Source: Bradyrhizobium jicamae
GTDB taxonomy: Bacteria; Pseudomonadota; Alphaproteobacteria; Rhizobiales; Xanthobacteraceae
Assembly: GCF_001440395.1 (NCBI RefSeq)
Contig: NZ_LLXZ01000185.1
Span: 304 to 50,657, forward strand
DNA length: 50,354 nt
Direction: 5' to 3'
A model generated the notes under the pieces. It worked only from the letters and a program-made list of their open reading frames with translations, was not told the DNA's origin and made no database searches. A program made the position numbers and the translations under genes. Position 1 is the first letter of the stretch, and every line of letters starts with the position of its first letter. Shown in pieces: positions 32,217-40,377 of the stretch.

Positions 32217-33140
32217 CTAGGCGACCGCCGCGGCATTCGCGCCGGCGTTCGCAAGCAGCTCTTTCAGATAGGAAGCCGGCAGCGACTCGAGCGGTGGCCG
32301 CAGGCGCTGCCATCCGGGATGGCCGGTGCGCTCGGCGACCAGCGCCTTCAGCGAGGCCATCTGCGAGAATCGTGAGACAAGCTCGCGCGCCTTCACGATG
32401 CGCGCCTGTGCCGCGGCGAGGTCGGCGTCATCGTCGCCCTTGCCGAAATGCCGGTAGACATGGGCAAGGTCGCGCGCGACGAGGTTGGAGGTCGCGGTGA
32501 TGCAACCCGCTCCGCCCTTGCGCAATAGCGGCAGGAGCAGCGGATCCGCGCCGGTCAGCACCGAGAAGCCCGGGAAGCGCTCGACCATCGCGGTCATGTT
32601 GGCGAAGTCGCCGGAGGAATCCTTGATACCGACGAAGGTCGTCGGATAGGCCGCCCGCAACCGCTCGATCAAGGCATGCGAGATCGGCTGCATCGACATC
32701 TGCGGAATATGGTAGAGCACGATCTTGAGCCGCGCATCGCCAAGCCGCTGCACGACTTCGCTGTAGGAGGCGTAGACGCCATCGTCGGTGACGCCCTTGT
32801 AGTAGAATGGCGGGAGCATCACCACGGTATCGACGCCGACCGAGAGCGCATGACGCGTCAGCGCAATGGTGTCGCTGAGCGCCGCGACGCCTGTTCCGGG
32901 CAGTAGCCGGTTCGGCGCGATGCCGTCGCGTACGACGGCCTCGAGCAGCGCCGTGCGTTCACTGACCGAAAAGGAGTTGGCCTCGCCGGTGGTGCCGAGC
33001 ATCGCGATGCCGTCGCAGCCCTCGCTCAGGAGATAGCGGCAATGCGCGACGAAGCGTGCGTGGTCGGGGCTGAGCTCGGCGTCGAGCGGCGTCAGCGCGG
33101 CGCAGAACACGCCATGAGGATGCAGGGATGATGTCGACAA
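32217..33140 (-). CDS. DapA-superfamily aldolase/dehydratase (not DapA)
   Basis: 307 residues of the TIM-barrel class-I lyase family. Signatures: GTTGEANSFSVSER, the Tyr in VVMLPPFYYKG, catalytic Tyr in VLYHIP, and the Schiff-base Lys in FVGIKDSSGD. In true DapA the YNVPxR motif supplies an Arg that binds the substrate; here it reads YHIPQM, so lysine biosynthesis is unlikely. A 2-keto-3-deoxy-acid aldolase or dehydratase role is inferred. I start at the TTG ending at 33140 because GGAGGAACC lies directly before it; an ATG ending at 33185 falls inside the palindromic operator. First gene of the operon. Confidence 0.85.
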   Translation of the reverse strand: MSTSSLHPHGVFCAALTPLDAELSPDHARFVAHCRYLLSEGCDGIAMLGTTGEANSFSVSERTALLEAVVRDGIAPNRLLPGTGVAALSDTIALTRHALSVGVDTVVMLPPFYYKGVTDDGVYASYSEVVQRLGDARLKIVLYHIPQMSMQPISHALIERLRAAYPTTFVGIKDSSGDFANMTAMVERFPGFSVLTGADPLLLPLLRKGGAGCITATSNLVARDLAHVYRHFGKGDDDADLAAAQARIVKARELVSRFSQMASLKALVAERTGHPGWQRLRPPLESLPASYLKELLANAGANAAAVA

Positions 33141-33167
33141 AGGTTCCTCCGATCGCCCGAATGCTAT

Positions 33168-33184
33168 TGTTCGGAATGCGAACA
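33168..33184. promoter_or_regulatory. Candidate IclR-type operator
   Basis: TGTTCG-GAATG-CGAACA, a perfect 6-bp inverted repeat with 5-bp spacer, in the divergent gap between the IclR regulator and the acid-sugar operon. It is 28 bp upstream of the likely TTG start of the first structural gene. Assignment to the neighbouring regulator is inferred from position. Confidence 0.6.
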
Positions 33185-33274
33185 TTTGTTATATTTGCTG
33201 CACTCTCCTAGAGCCGGACCGGCGTTGCCGTCAAGGGCCGCCGGCCAGCGTTCTTGCAAGTGGGCATTGACGAG

Positions 33275-34096
33275 ATGGCAAAGACCTCGAAGCGCGCACC
33301 GGCGACCGCGCCGAAAAATCCGAAGAACTATGTCGCATCCGTCGGCAAGGCGTTCGCCGTGCTGCAGAGTTTTTCCAGCGACGCCTTCGAATTGACGCTC
33401 AGCGAGATTGCCGCGCGCGCCGAGCTTGATCGCGGAACAGCGTTCCGGCTGATCCAGACGCTGATCGAGCTCGGTTATCTGCAACCCGTCCCGCAGAGCC
33501 GCCGGTTCCGGCTCGGCGTCGCCTGCCTCGATCTCGGCTACACGGTGCTGTCAGGCGGAACGCTGCGCGCTTTGGCCGAGCCGTTGCTGCGCGACCTCGT
33601 GCCAGCGGTGAGCGACGCAGCCTCGCTCGGCGCGCTCGACGGAAGCGACGTGATCTACCTCGCCCGCGTCGGCACCGGCCTCGACCGGCACAAGATGGAC
33701 CGCCGGCCCGGCGCGCGCATTCCGGCTTACAGCGCCGCCCTCGGCCATATCCTGCTGGCGCACCTGCCGCGAGACGAGCAGATACGCCGGCTGGAATTGC
33801 GACCGCGCATCAAATTGTCGGAGCGGACGCTAACGGATCTCGATGCCCTGCTCGACCGGCTCGATCTGGTGAGGCGGCAGGGCCACGCGATCTCCGACGG
33901 CGAAAACGCCTACGGCCTGCGCACGCTGGCAGCGCCGATCTTCGATGCGCAAGGTTCGGTGACGGCCGGCTTGAGCGTGACGGTCGATGCGACGCGCATG
34001 GAGATGACGGCGTTCCGCGACCAGGCCCTGCCCCCACTGACGCGTGTCGCGGCCGTCGTGCAGGATCTCGCAATCAAGGCCGGCCTGTCGAACTAG
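33275..34096 (+). CDS. IclR family transcriptional regulator
   Basis: 273 residues. N-terminal winged helix (about 18-80: VASVGKAFAVLQSFSSDAFELTLSEIAARAELDRGTAFRLIQTL) and C-terminal effector domain (about 95-270: IYLARVGTG, RRPGARIPAYSAALGHILLA, YGLRTLAAPIFDAQGSVTAGLSV). IclR regulators usually control a divergent catabolic operon and respond to its substrate. Here the acid-sugar operon lies divergently, with an inverted repeat between. The ATG at 33275 is chosen; upstream in-frame non-ATG codons are possible. Confidence 0.92.
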   Translation: MAKTSKRAPATAPKNPKNYVASVGKAFAVLQSFSSDAFELTLSEIAARAELDRGTAFRLIQTLIELGYLQPVPQSRRFRLGVACLDLGYTVLSGGTLRALAEPLLRDLVPAVSDAASLGALDGSDVIYLARVGTGLDRHKMDRRPGARIPAYSAALGHILLAHLPRDEQIRRLELRPRIKLSERTLTDLDALLDRLDLVRRQGHAISDGENAYGLRTLAAPIFDAQGSVTAGLSVTVDATRMEMTAFRDQALPPLTRVAAVVQDLAIKAGLSN

Positions 34097-34120
34097 CGGC
34101 GCGGCGCTGCCCGCAACGCC

Positions 34121-35338
34121 CTAGGTCGTTGCCGTCGCCTGCCGTGCGGAAGCCGCGCGACCGGCGCTCTTGCGCCGCCACTTCTCCAGCGACAGCGGCA
34201 ATTCTTCCGCGGCCTCGACCCGGTTACGGCCGGTGCGTTTGGCCTGATAGAGCGCGGTGTCGGCCGCCGCCAGCAGCACCTCGAGTTCCGTGCCCGCCGG
34301 GCCGCCGGCAACGCCGATGCTGACAGTGGTGACGACCGGACCTTCCTCGCAGACGATGTTGGACGCCTCGAACGCTTCGCGCACGCGCTCGGCCACGATC
34401 ACGCCCTCCTCCAGCGGACACGCCAGCAGCGCCGCGAACTCCTCGCCACCGATGCGCCCCGACAGGTCGCTGATACGCAAACTGCTGACCACCACGGTGG
34501 AGAACAGTTTGAGGATTTCGTCGCCGGCGGGATGGCCGAAGCGGTCGTTGATGCTCTTGAAATGGTCGATGTCGAAAATCATCACCGTCACCGGCCGCCC
34601 CGCGGCGGCCTCGCGTTCGATCACGCGGTTGCAGGCTTCCGTAAAACCGCGACGGTTCAACATGCCGCTCAGGGGATCGACCGAGGCCGCAGTCTTGTGC
34701 ACCGTCACGGCGCGGTCGGATACCAACATGAAGATGACGAAGACCGTACCGATCGCATACAGGATCAGTTCGATCGAGAACGCCGTCACCCAGATGCTGC
34801 TGGTAAAGGTCTCGTCATGCGGGCGCAGCAGGCTGCCGAGCAGGAGCGGCAGCATCAGCACGCAACCATGCATCACCGGCACGGCAATCGACGGCCAGCG
34901 CGACTGCATCGTCCGCCGCCGCTCGTTCCACAATTCGGATGCCGTTAGCGCGGCGTAGATCGCAACGATCGATGCTCCGACGATCAGCCGCATGGCCGGA
35001 TTCAGCGACGGCAGGGCCAGCATCGTGCCGACCCAAGCGACCGCGCCAAGCACGAGCCCCAACAGATTGGGCTTGCGCCCGAGGAATACGCGCGAGGCGT
35101 TCCAGACCATGCCGCACGCGATAAAGCCGACGGCATGCAGCGCCAGCAACAACGGCTCGCCGAGCGCAGCACCGCCGATGGTCCAGATCGCTACCGACGC
35201 CGCGCCGAGCAGATAGGCCGATCCCCACCACTTCAGGGCCGGGATGTTGTCCTGTTTGCCGAAAAGAACCAGCATGGCCCCGAGCATGCCGGCAACCATC
35301 GTGGCAAACAGATATAGCGTGGAAGTATCGAATGACAT
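34121..35338 (-). CDS. Membrane diguanylate cyclase (GGDEF)
   Basis: 405 residues. Six or seven hydrophobic helices (about 8-26, 40-57, 64-80, 92-110, 116-134, 152-172, 184-206) form an N-terminal membrane sensor. The C-terminal GGDEF domain (about 215-375) has the intact active loop GGEEF at 297-301 and an I-site RxxD at 288-291, so it should make cyclic di-GMP and be product inhibited. No EAL domain. The ATG ends at 35338; an in-frame ATG nine codons earlier exists. Convergent with the IclR gene. Signal unknown. Confidence 0.92.
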   Translation of the reverse strand: MSFDTSTLYLFATMVAGMLGAMLVLFGKQDNIPALKWWGSAYLLGAASVAIWTIGGAALGEPLLLALHAVGFIACGMVWNASRVFLGRKPNLLGLVLGAVAWVGTMLALPSLNPAMRLIVGASIVAIYAALTASELWNERRRTMQSRWPSIAVPVMHGCVLMLPLLLGSLLRPHDETFTSSIWVTAFSIELILYAIGTVFVIFMLVSDRAVTVHKTAASVDPLSGMLNRRGFTEACNRVIEREAAAGRPVTVMIFDIDHFKSINDRFGHPAGDEILKLFSTVVVSSLRISDLSGRIGGEEFAALLACPLEEGVIVAERVREAFEASNIVCEEGPVVTTVSIGVAGGPAGTELEVLLAAADTALYQAKRTGRNRVEAAEELPLSLEKWRRKSAGRAASARQATATT

Positions 35339-35501
35339 GGGCTCACCCGAGCGCGTGTGATGCAACTTGTTCGGCGCGCACTGAAATGCAATTTCAGCGC
35401 CATCGCATCGTCGACACTAGGAGGGCCGTGTTCCAATTTCGTGAGTGCGGGTAAGCAAGTTTTCACGAAAATCCGTGGTTACCCATCACCAAATAGTAAG
35501 C

Positions 35502-35529
35502 AAAAAGGGCGCCGATCGGCGCCCTCTTT
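35502..35529 (-). terminator. Rho-independent terminator of the rplM-rpsI operon
   Basis: Perfect stem GGGCGCC-GATC-GGCGCCC extended by the outer bases, followed on the minus strand by a run of five T. It lies 45 bp after the rpsI stop codon. Confidence 0.9.
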
Positions 35530-35573
35530 CGTCTGGTGAATGCAGCAATCCGCTGCAAATTTTAGCGAAGCAA

Positions 35574-36050
35574 TTAGCGCTTCGAGAACTGGAACGACTT
35601 GCGCGCTTTCGCCCGGCCGTACTTCTTGCGTTCAACGGTACGGGAGTCGCGGGTCAGGAAGCCGCCCTTCTTGAGCACACCGCGCAGATCCGGCTCGAAA
35701 TTGGTCAAAGCCTTCGAGATGCCGTGACGCACGGCACCCGCCTGGCCCGACAGGCCGCCGCCCGCGACGGTGCAGATGACGTCGTACTGGCCGTTGCGCG
35801 CAGCGGCGACCAGCGGCTGCTGGATCAGCATGCGCAGAACCGGGCGGGCGAAATAGACTTCAACCTCGCGGGTGTTGACCGTGATCTTGCCGGCACCCGG
35901 CTTGATCCAGACACGGGCGACCGCGTCCTTGCGCTTGCCGGTGGCATAGGCGCGGCCGTACTTGTCGACCTTCTTGACGTACTTCGGCGCCTCCGGAGAC
36001 GCCGTCTTCAGCGAAGCCAACTGGTCGAGCGACTGCATGGTATCCGACAT
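35574..36050 (-). CDS. rpsI: 30S ribosomal protein S9
   Basis: 158 residues; bacterial S9 core of about 130 with the N-terminal extension usual in alphaproteobacteria. Conserved parts: GRAYATGKRKDAVARVWIKPG, VYFARPVLRMLIQQPL, GGGLSGQAGAVRHGISKAL, and the C-terminal DSRTVERKKYGRAKARKSFQFSKR, whose basic tail ends in the invariant KR that reaches the P-site tRNA. It begins one base after the rplM stop codon, the universal bacterial pair. Confidence 0.98.
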   Translation of the reverse strand: MSDTMQSLDQLASLKTASPEAPKYVKKVDKYGRAYATGKRKDAVARVWIKPGAGKITVNTREVEVYFARPVLRMLIQQPLVAAARNGQYDVICTVAGGGLSGQAGAVRHGISKALTNFEPDLRGVLKKGGFLTRDSRTVERKKYGRAKARKSFQFSKR

Positions 36051-36051
36051 C

Positions 36052-36516
36052 TTATGCGGCCCTCATGTTCTTGCGGTTCATCGAAGCGATATCAACCTTC
36101 TCGGGCTGCTGGGCTTCATGCGGATGTTCGGCGCCGGGGTAGACGCGCAGATTGCCCATCTGCACGCGGCCGAGCGGACCACGCGGAATCATGCGCTCGA
36201 TGGCCTTCTCGACCACGCGCTCGGGGAAACGGCCCTCGAGGATCGACTTCGCGGTACGTTCCTTGATGCCGCCGATGAAGCCGGTGTGCTTGTAGTAGAC
36301 CTTGTTGTCGCGCTTGCGACCGGTCAGCACCACATGCGCCGCGTTGATGATGATGACGTTGTCACCGCAATCGACATGCGGGGTGTAGGTGGGCAGATGC
36401 TTGCCGCGCAGGCGCATGGCGACGAGGGTGGCGAGACGACCGACCACCAGACCTTTGGCGTCGATCAGCACCCACTTCTTGGTCACCTCGGCGGGCTTTG
36501 CCGAATAGGTTTTCAT
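36052..36516 (-). CDS. rplM: 50S ribosomal protein L13
   Basis: 154 residues. Signatures: KKWVLIDAKGLVVGRLATLVAMRLRGKHLPTYTPHVDCGDNVIIINA, GRKRDNKVYYKHTGFIGGIKE and the L13 motif ERVVEKAIERMIPRGPLGR...LRVYPGAEHPHEAQQPE; all typical. First gene of the rplM-rpsI operon, with a probable promoter 55 to 110 bp upstream. Confidence 0.98.
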   Translation of the reverse strand: MKTYSAKPAEVTKKWVLIDAKGLVVGRLATLVAMRLRGKHLPTYTPHVDCGDNVIIINAAHVVLTGRKRDNKVYYKHTGFIGGIKERTAKSILEGRFPERVVEKAIERMIPRGPLGRVQMGNLRVYPGAEHPHEAQQPEKVDIASMNRKNMRAA

Positions 36517-36569
36517 GTGAGGAAATCCGTGAAAATGGAAATCGGCGCCAGATGCGCCGAACTGGCGGG

Positions 36570-36622
36570 TTTCTAGAGAACGGGATGCTGTCCGTCAACG
36601 CCAATGTTCGCAAATTATACCA
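36570..36622 (-). promoter_or_regulatory. Candidate promoters of rplM-rpsI
   Basis: Two candidates on the minus strand. One is TTGACG (36593-36598) with TAGAAA (36570-36575) at 17-bp spacing. The other is an extended -10, TGG-TATAAT, at 36614-36622. Both are within 110 bp of the rplM start. Judged by eye only. Confidence 0.4.
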
Positions 36623-36670
36623 GCAAAAACAACCGCTTAGAAATATGGTGTAATATTACCGCGAAAAACC

Positions 36671-37099
36671 CTACATGTTTGGAATGGAATAGGTTGCCGT
36701 CACATGGGCGATCGGGTCAGGTGACGAACCGGACAACAGGTTGACCTCGCCGACCGCCAGCCGCTTGCCGAGCTTCAACAGCTTCGCCGCAGCCAGCACG
36801 TCCTGTCCCGGCTGGCCCTTGCGCAGGAAATTGATGTTGAGATTGGTCGTTACCGCGAGCCCCACCGGGCCGATCGCCGAGAGCAGCACCACATACATCG
36901 CAAAATCGGCCATCGCCATCAGCGTCGGTCCCGACACCGTGCCGCCTGGACGCAGCATGCGCTCGTCATAGCGCCGCCGCAGCAGGCAGGTCTCGCCATC
37001 GGCGCTCTCGATGGTGATGTCGCCGTCGCTGAAGGCTTGCGGAAATTCCTCGCGGAGGAACTTCTCCAGCTCAGCCACGCTCATTTTCGCTGCCGCCAT
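36671..37099 (-). CDS. PaaI-type hotdog-fold thioesterase
   Basis: 142 residues, a single hotdog domain. The sequence has MLRPGGTVSGPTLMAMADFAMYVVLLSAIG, where the helix-start Gly-Pro-Thr and downstream Asp are in the place of the catalytic region of PaaI-like acyl-CoA thioesterases, and TTNLNINFLRKGQPGQDVLA, the second conserved strand. It would hydrolyse an acyl- or aryl-CoA. It lies head-to-head with the crotonase-fold gene, suggesting a shared role in CoA-ester metabolism. The substrate is open. Confidence 0.85.
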   Translation of the reverse strand: MAAAKMSVAELEKFLREEFPQAFSDGDITIESADGETCLLRRRYDERMLRPGGTVSGPTLMAMADFAMYVVLLSAIGPVGLAVTTNLNINFLRKGQPGQDVLAAAKLLKLGKRLAVGEVNLLSGSSPDPIAHVTATYSIPNM

Positions 37100-37171
37100 G
37101 CTACCCCTGCCCTCGATTAAGACCGCCTGTTACATTAGGTTGTCAGCAAAGCCCAAAGGAAAATAGTCGGA

Positions 37172-38011
37172 GTGGAAACCCCGGAAATGCCCGCCCAGAC
37201 TGCCCGCGCACCCACGCCGCAACCTCCGATCCTGCTGCAGGAAAATGTCGGCACCATCCGCGTGCTCACCCTGAACCGGCCGGCCGCCCGCAACAGCCTG
37301 TCGGAGGGCCTGATCGCCGAGTTGCACGGCGCGTTGAAGGACATCCACGACGACAACAGCGTCCGCGCCGTCGTCATCGCAGCCAACGGTCCGGCCTTCT
37401 CCGCGGGCCACGACATGAAGGAACTGACCGCCCGACGCAGCGATGCCGATCGCGGTCGCGCCTATTTCGGGCAGATCATGAACGCCTGCAGCGCGATGAT
37501 GCAGGCCGTCGTACATCTGCCGAAGCCTGTTGTCGCTGCCGTGCAGGGCATCGCGACCGCTGCCGGTTGCCAGCTCGTCGCGAGCTGCGATCTCGCTGTT
37601 GCTTCCGAAGCCGCGGGCTTTGCCACCCCCGGCGTCGATATCGGCCTGTTCTGCTCGACGCCGATGGTGGCGCTGTCGCGCAACGTGCCGCGCAAGCAGG
37701 CGATGGAGATGCTGCTCACGGGCGAGCCGATTTCGGCGGCGACGGCGAAGAATATCGGGCTCGTCAACCGCGTCGTCGCCGCCGGCACCGAGCGCGATGC
37801 CGCAATCGCGCTGGCGCAAAAGGTCGCGCTCAAATCCGCCTATACCGTCAAGCTCGGCAAGGAGGCGTTCTATCGCCAGGCTGAAATGAGTCTTGCCGAC
37901 GCCTATCGCTATGCGGCGGAGGTGATGACCGAGAACATGATGGCGCGTGATGCCGAGGAAGGCATCGGCGCCTTCATCGAGAAGCGCGAGCCGAAATGGC
38001 AGGACAAGTGA
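37172..38011 (+). CDS. Crotonase-fold protein (ECHDC3-like), probably not a classical hydratase
   Basis: 279 residues from the GTG at 37172 (an ATG at 37187 is equally possible). Enoyl-CoA hydratase superfamily: LNRPAARNSLSEGLIAEL, the oxyanion-loop SAGHDM at 77-82, and GIATAAGCQLVASCDLAVAS. The two catalytic glutamates of crotonase are absent by alignment: Gln134 stands in place of Glu144 and Gly154 in place of Glu164. The CoA fold is kept, so the protein may bind acyl-CoA, but hydration of enoyl-CoA is unlikely. The same pattern is known in the ECHDC3-type subgroup. It is divergent from the thioesterase gene. Confidence 0.85.
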   Translation: METPEMPAQTARAPTPQPPILLQENVGTIRVLTLNRPAARNSLSEGLIAELHGALKDIHDDNSVRAVVIAANGPAFSAGHDMKELTARRSDADRGRAYFGQIMNACSAMMQAVVHLPKPVVAAVQGIATAAGCQLVASCDLAVASEAAGFATPGVDIGLFCSTPMVALSRNVPRKQAMEMLLTGEPISAATAKNIGLVNRVVAAGTERDAAIALAQKVALKSAYTVKLGKEAFYRQAEMSLADAYRYAAEVMTENMMARDAEEGIGAFIEKREPKWQDK

Positions 38012-38027
38012 CGACGTAATTTCTGCG

Positions 38028-38126
38028 TCGTCATTCCGGGATGGTCCGCAGGACCAGACCCGGAATCTCGAGATTCTCAGGTGCGCAATTGCGCACCATA
38101 GTTCGATACTTTGTATCGCCCCGGAA
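38028..38126. repeat. Modular hairpin repeat, copy 1
   Basis: Bounded by TCATTCCGGG on the left and CCCCGGAA on the right. Inside are the hairpins TGGTCC-GCA-GGACCA, GAATCTCGAGATTC, GGTGCGCAATTGCGCACC and CGATAC-TTT-GTATCG in a row. An inverted relative lies at 40164-40288. Confidence 0.85.
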
Positions 38127-38137
38127 CCGGATAGAAA

Positions 38138-38722
38138 ATGAACCACGACAATTACGACGACAACTACATCCGCAGCATCCTCAACGGCGTGAAATCAATC
38201 GCGATGGTCGGGGCATCGCCGGTCAATGTGCGGCCGAGCTACTTCGCCTTCAAATACCTGGCGCAGCGCGGCTATGACATGATTCCGGTCAATCCCGGCC
38301 ATGTCGGCAAGAGCCTGCTCGGAAAACCCTTCGTCGCCTCGCTGTGGGATATCGGCCGTCCCGTCGACATGATCGACATCTTCCGCAATTCCAGCCACAT
38401 CATGCCCGTCGTCGACGAGGCCCTGACATTGTCGCCGCCGCCGAAGGTGATCTGGATGCAGCTCGGGGCGCGTGATGACGCGGCCGCCGAGAAAGCCGAA
38501 GCGGCCGGCCTCAAGGTCGTGATGAACCGCTGCCCGAAGATCGAGTACGGGCGGCTCTCGTCGGAAATTTCATGGATGGGAGTCAATTCGCGCACGCTGA
38601 GCTCGAAACGCGCACCGATCCCCACCCAAGGCATGCGGCTGTCGTTGAACCGGATGAGCGTCGGCGGCGGCGCGACGGCCGCATCGGATCGTGCTGCGAA
38701 GAACAAAAGCGAGCCGACGTGA
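38138..38722 (+). CDS. CoA-binding domain protein (YccU-like)
   Basis: 194 residues. A CoA_binding_2 Rossmann domain (about 10-140): KSIAMVGASPVNVRPSYFAFKYL, GYDMIPVNPGHVGKSLLGKPFVAS, PVDMIDIFRNSSHI, KVIWMQLGARDDAAAEKAEAAG and VVMNRCPKIE. The C-terminal tail (about 150-194) is Ser/Arg-rich and unconserved. The family binds CoA or a nucleotide; the cellular role is unknown. In several bacteria the gene lies next to O-acetylhomoserine sulfhydrylase, as it does here, so a link to sulfur amino-acid metabolism is plausible. Confidence 0.88.
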   Translation: MNHDNYDDNYIRSILNGVKSIAMVGASPVNVRPSYFAFKYLAQRGYDMIPVNPGHVGKSLLGKPFVASLWDIGRPVDMIDIFRNSSHIMPVVDEALTLSPPPKVIWMQLGARDDAAAEKAEAAGLKVVMNRCPKIEYGRLSSEISWMGVNSRTLSSKRAPIPTQGMRLSLNRMSVGGGATAASDRAAKNKSEPT

Positions 38723-38874
38723 AGCAATGCGAGACGATTATTTCCACGATACGATCTAACTAAGCAGACCCGTTTTCAGTTCCCCACCTATCAACGCCTC
38801 GCCTTGACGGCGGGCGCGACCACGATCAGCATCGTCAACATATTTCGAGCAAGCCACAGAACAGGACGCACAGA

Positions 38875-40155
38875 ATGACCGACCGTCTCCCGGGATTTTC
38901 TACCCTTGCCGTGCACGCCGGCGCGCAGCCCGATCCCACCACCGGCGCGCGGGTGACGCCGATCTATCAAACCACGTCCTTCGTGTTCAACGATGCCGAC
39001 CATGCCGCCTCGCTGTTCGGGCTGCAGGCATTTGGCAACATCTATACCCGCATCGGCAACCCAACCACCGCCGTGCTCGAAGAGCGCATTGCGGCGCTGG
39101 AAGGCGGCACCGCGGCGCTGGCGGTTGCGTCGGGACACGCGGCGCAGGTCGTCGTGCTGCAGCAGTTATTGATGCCGGGCGACGAGTTCATCGCCGCGCG
39201 AAAACTTTATGGCGGCTCGATCAACCAGTTCACCCATGCGTTCAAGAGCTTTGGCTGGAACGTGGCGTGGGCCGATCCCGATGACATCGCCAGTTTCGAG
39301 CGCGCGGTGACCCCACGCACCAAGGGAATCTTCATCGAATCGATCGCCAACCCCGCCGGCAGCATCACCGACATCGAGGCGATCGCGGAAGTGGCGCGCA
39401 AGGCCGGCGTGCCGCTGATCGTCGACAACACGCTGGCGACGCCCTACTTGATCCGCCCGATCGATCACGGCGCCGACATCGTCGTGCACTCGCTGACGAA
39501 ATTCCTGGGCGGTCACGGCAATTCGCTCGGTGGCATCATCGTCGATGCCGGCACCTTCGACTGGTCGAAGGACAACAAGTATCCGATGCTCAACGAACCG
39601 CGCCCGGAATATCATGGCATCCGGATCCAGGAGACGTTTGGCAATTTCGCCTTCGCGATCGCCTGCCGCGTGCTGGGCTTGCGCGACCTCGGGCCGGCGC
39701 TGTCGCCGTTCAACGCCTTCATGATCCTGACCGGTATCGAGACCCTGCCGCTGCGCATGCAGAAGCATTGCGAGAATGCCAAGGCGGTCGCGGAATTTCT
39801 GGCCGGCCATCCGGCGGTGGCGTCGGTGAACTATTCGGGCCTCGCCAGCGACAAGTACAACAAGCTCGCGCGCAAATACGCGCCGAAGGGCGCCGGTGCG
39901 GTGTTCACCTTCAGCCTGAGGGGTGGCTACGACGCCGGCGTCAGCCTGGTGTCGAACCTGCAACTGTTCTCGCATCTGGCCAATGTCGGCGACACCCGCT
40001 CGCTGGTGATTCACCCGGCGTCGACCACGCACAGCCAGCTCGACGACGAGGCCAAGGTGCGGTCTGGCGCGGCGCCCGATGTCGTGCGTTTGTCGATCGG
40101 CATCGAGGACAAGGAAGATCTGATCGCGGATCTGGAGCAGGCGCTGAGCGTATAG
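38875..40155 (+). CDS. metY: O-acetylhomoserine sulfhydrylase (aminocarboxypropyltransferase)
   Basis: 426 residues of the Cys/Met-metabolism PLP family, the usual MetY length. It makes homocysteine from O-acetyl- or O-succinylhomoserine and sulfide. Features: the N-terminal STLAVHAGAQPDPTTGARVTPIYQTTSF, Tyr and Arg in YTRIGNPTTAVLEERIAALEGG, the PLP Lys in DIVVHSLTKFLGGHGNSLGG, and the C-terminal TRSLVIHPASTTHSQL and VRLSIGIED. No SAM-II riboswitch could be recognised in the 152-bp gap upstream. It lies between two inverted hairpin repeats. Confidence 0.93.
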   Translation: MTDRLPGFSTLAVHAGAQPDPTTGARVTPIYQTTSFVFNDADHAASLFGLQAFGNIYTRIGNPTTAVLEERIAALEGGTAALAVASGHAAQVVVLQQLLMPGDEFIAARKLYGGSINQFTHAFKSFGWNVAWADPDDIASFERAVTPRTKGIFIESIANPAGSITDIEAIAEVARKAGVPLIVDNTLATPYLIRPIDHGADIVVHSLTKFLGGHGNSLGGIIVDAGTFDWSKDNKYPMLNEPRPEYHGIRIQETFGNFAFAIACRVLGLRDLGPALSPFNAFMILTGIETLPLRMQKHCENAKAVAEFLAGHPAVASVNYSGLASDKYNKLARKYAPKGAGAVFTFSLRGGYDAGVSLVSNLQLFSHLANVGDTRSLVIHPASTTHSQLDDEAKVRSGAAPDVVRLSIGIEDKEDLIADLEQALSV

Positions 40156-40163
40156 TCTCTTGC

Positions 40164-40288
40164 GGTCATTCCGGGACGATGCGCAGCATCGAACTATGGT
40201 GCGCAATTGCGCACCTGAGAATCTCGAGATTCCCCGGGGTGCAATTGCACCCCTGAGGTCTGGTGCTTCGCACCATCCCGGAATGACA
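40164..40288. repeat. Modular hairpin repeat, copy 2 (inverted relative to copy 1)
   Basis: Reading the minus strand it follows copy 1 module by module: GTCATTCCGGGATGG, TGGTGC-GAA-GCACCA, an extra GGGGTGCAATTGCACCCC, GAATCTCGAGATTC, GGTGCGCAATTGCGCACC, CGATGC-TGC-GCATCG, and TCCCGGAATGAC. Two stems differ from copy 1 by compensating base pairs. Confidence 0.85.
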
Positions 40289-40377
40289 GAATCAGCCTTA
40301 GAAATCACAAGCCTCTCGTTAACGCCCATTCCGGCATAAAGTGGCGCTGAACTGCCCTTGATGATTCGGAGCCGACG

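Noticed and set aside
38723..38874. SAM-II riboswitch upstream of metY
   Set aside because: Expected in many alphaproteobacteria upstream of methionine genes, but the conserved pseudoknot sequences were not found in this gap.
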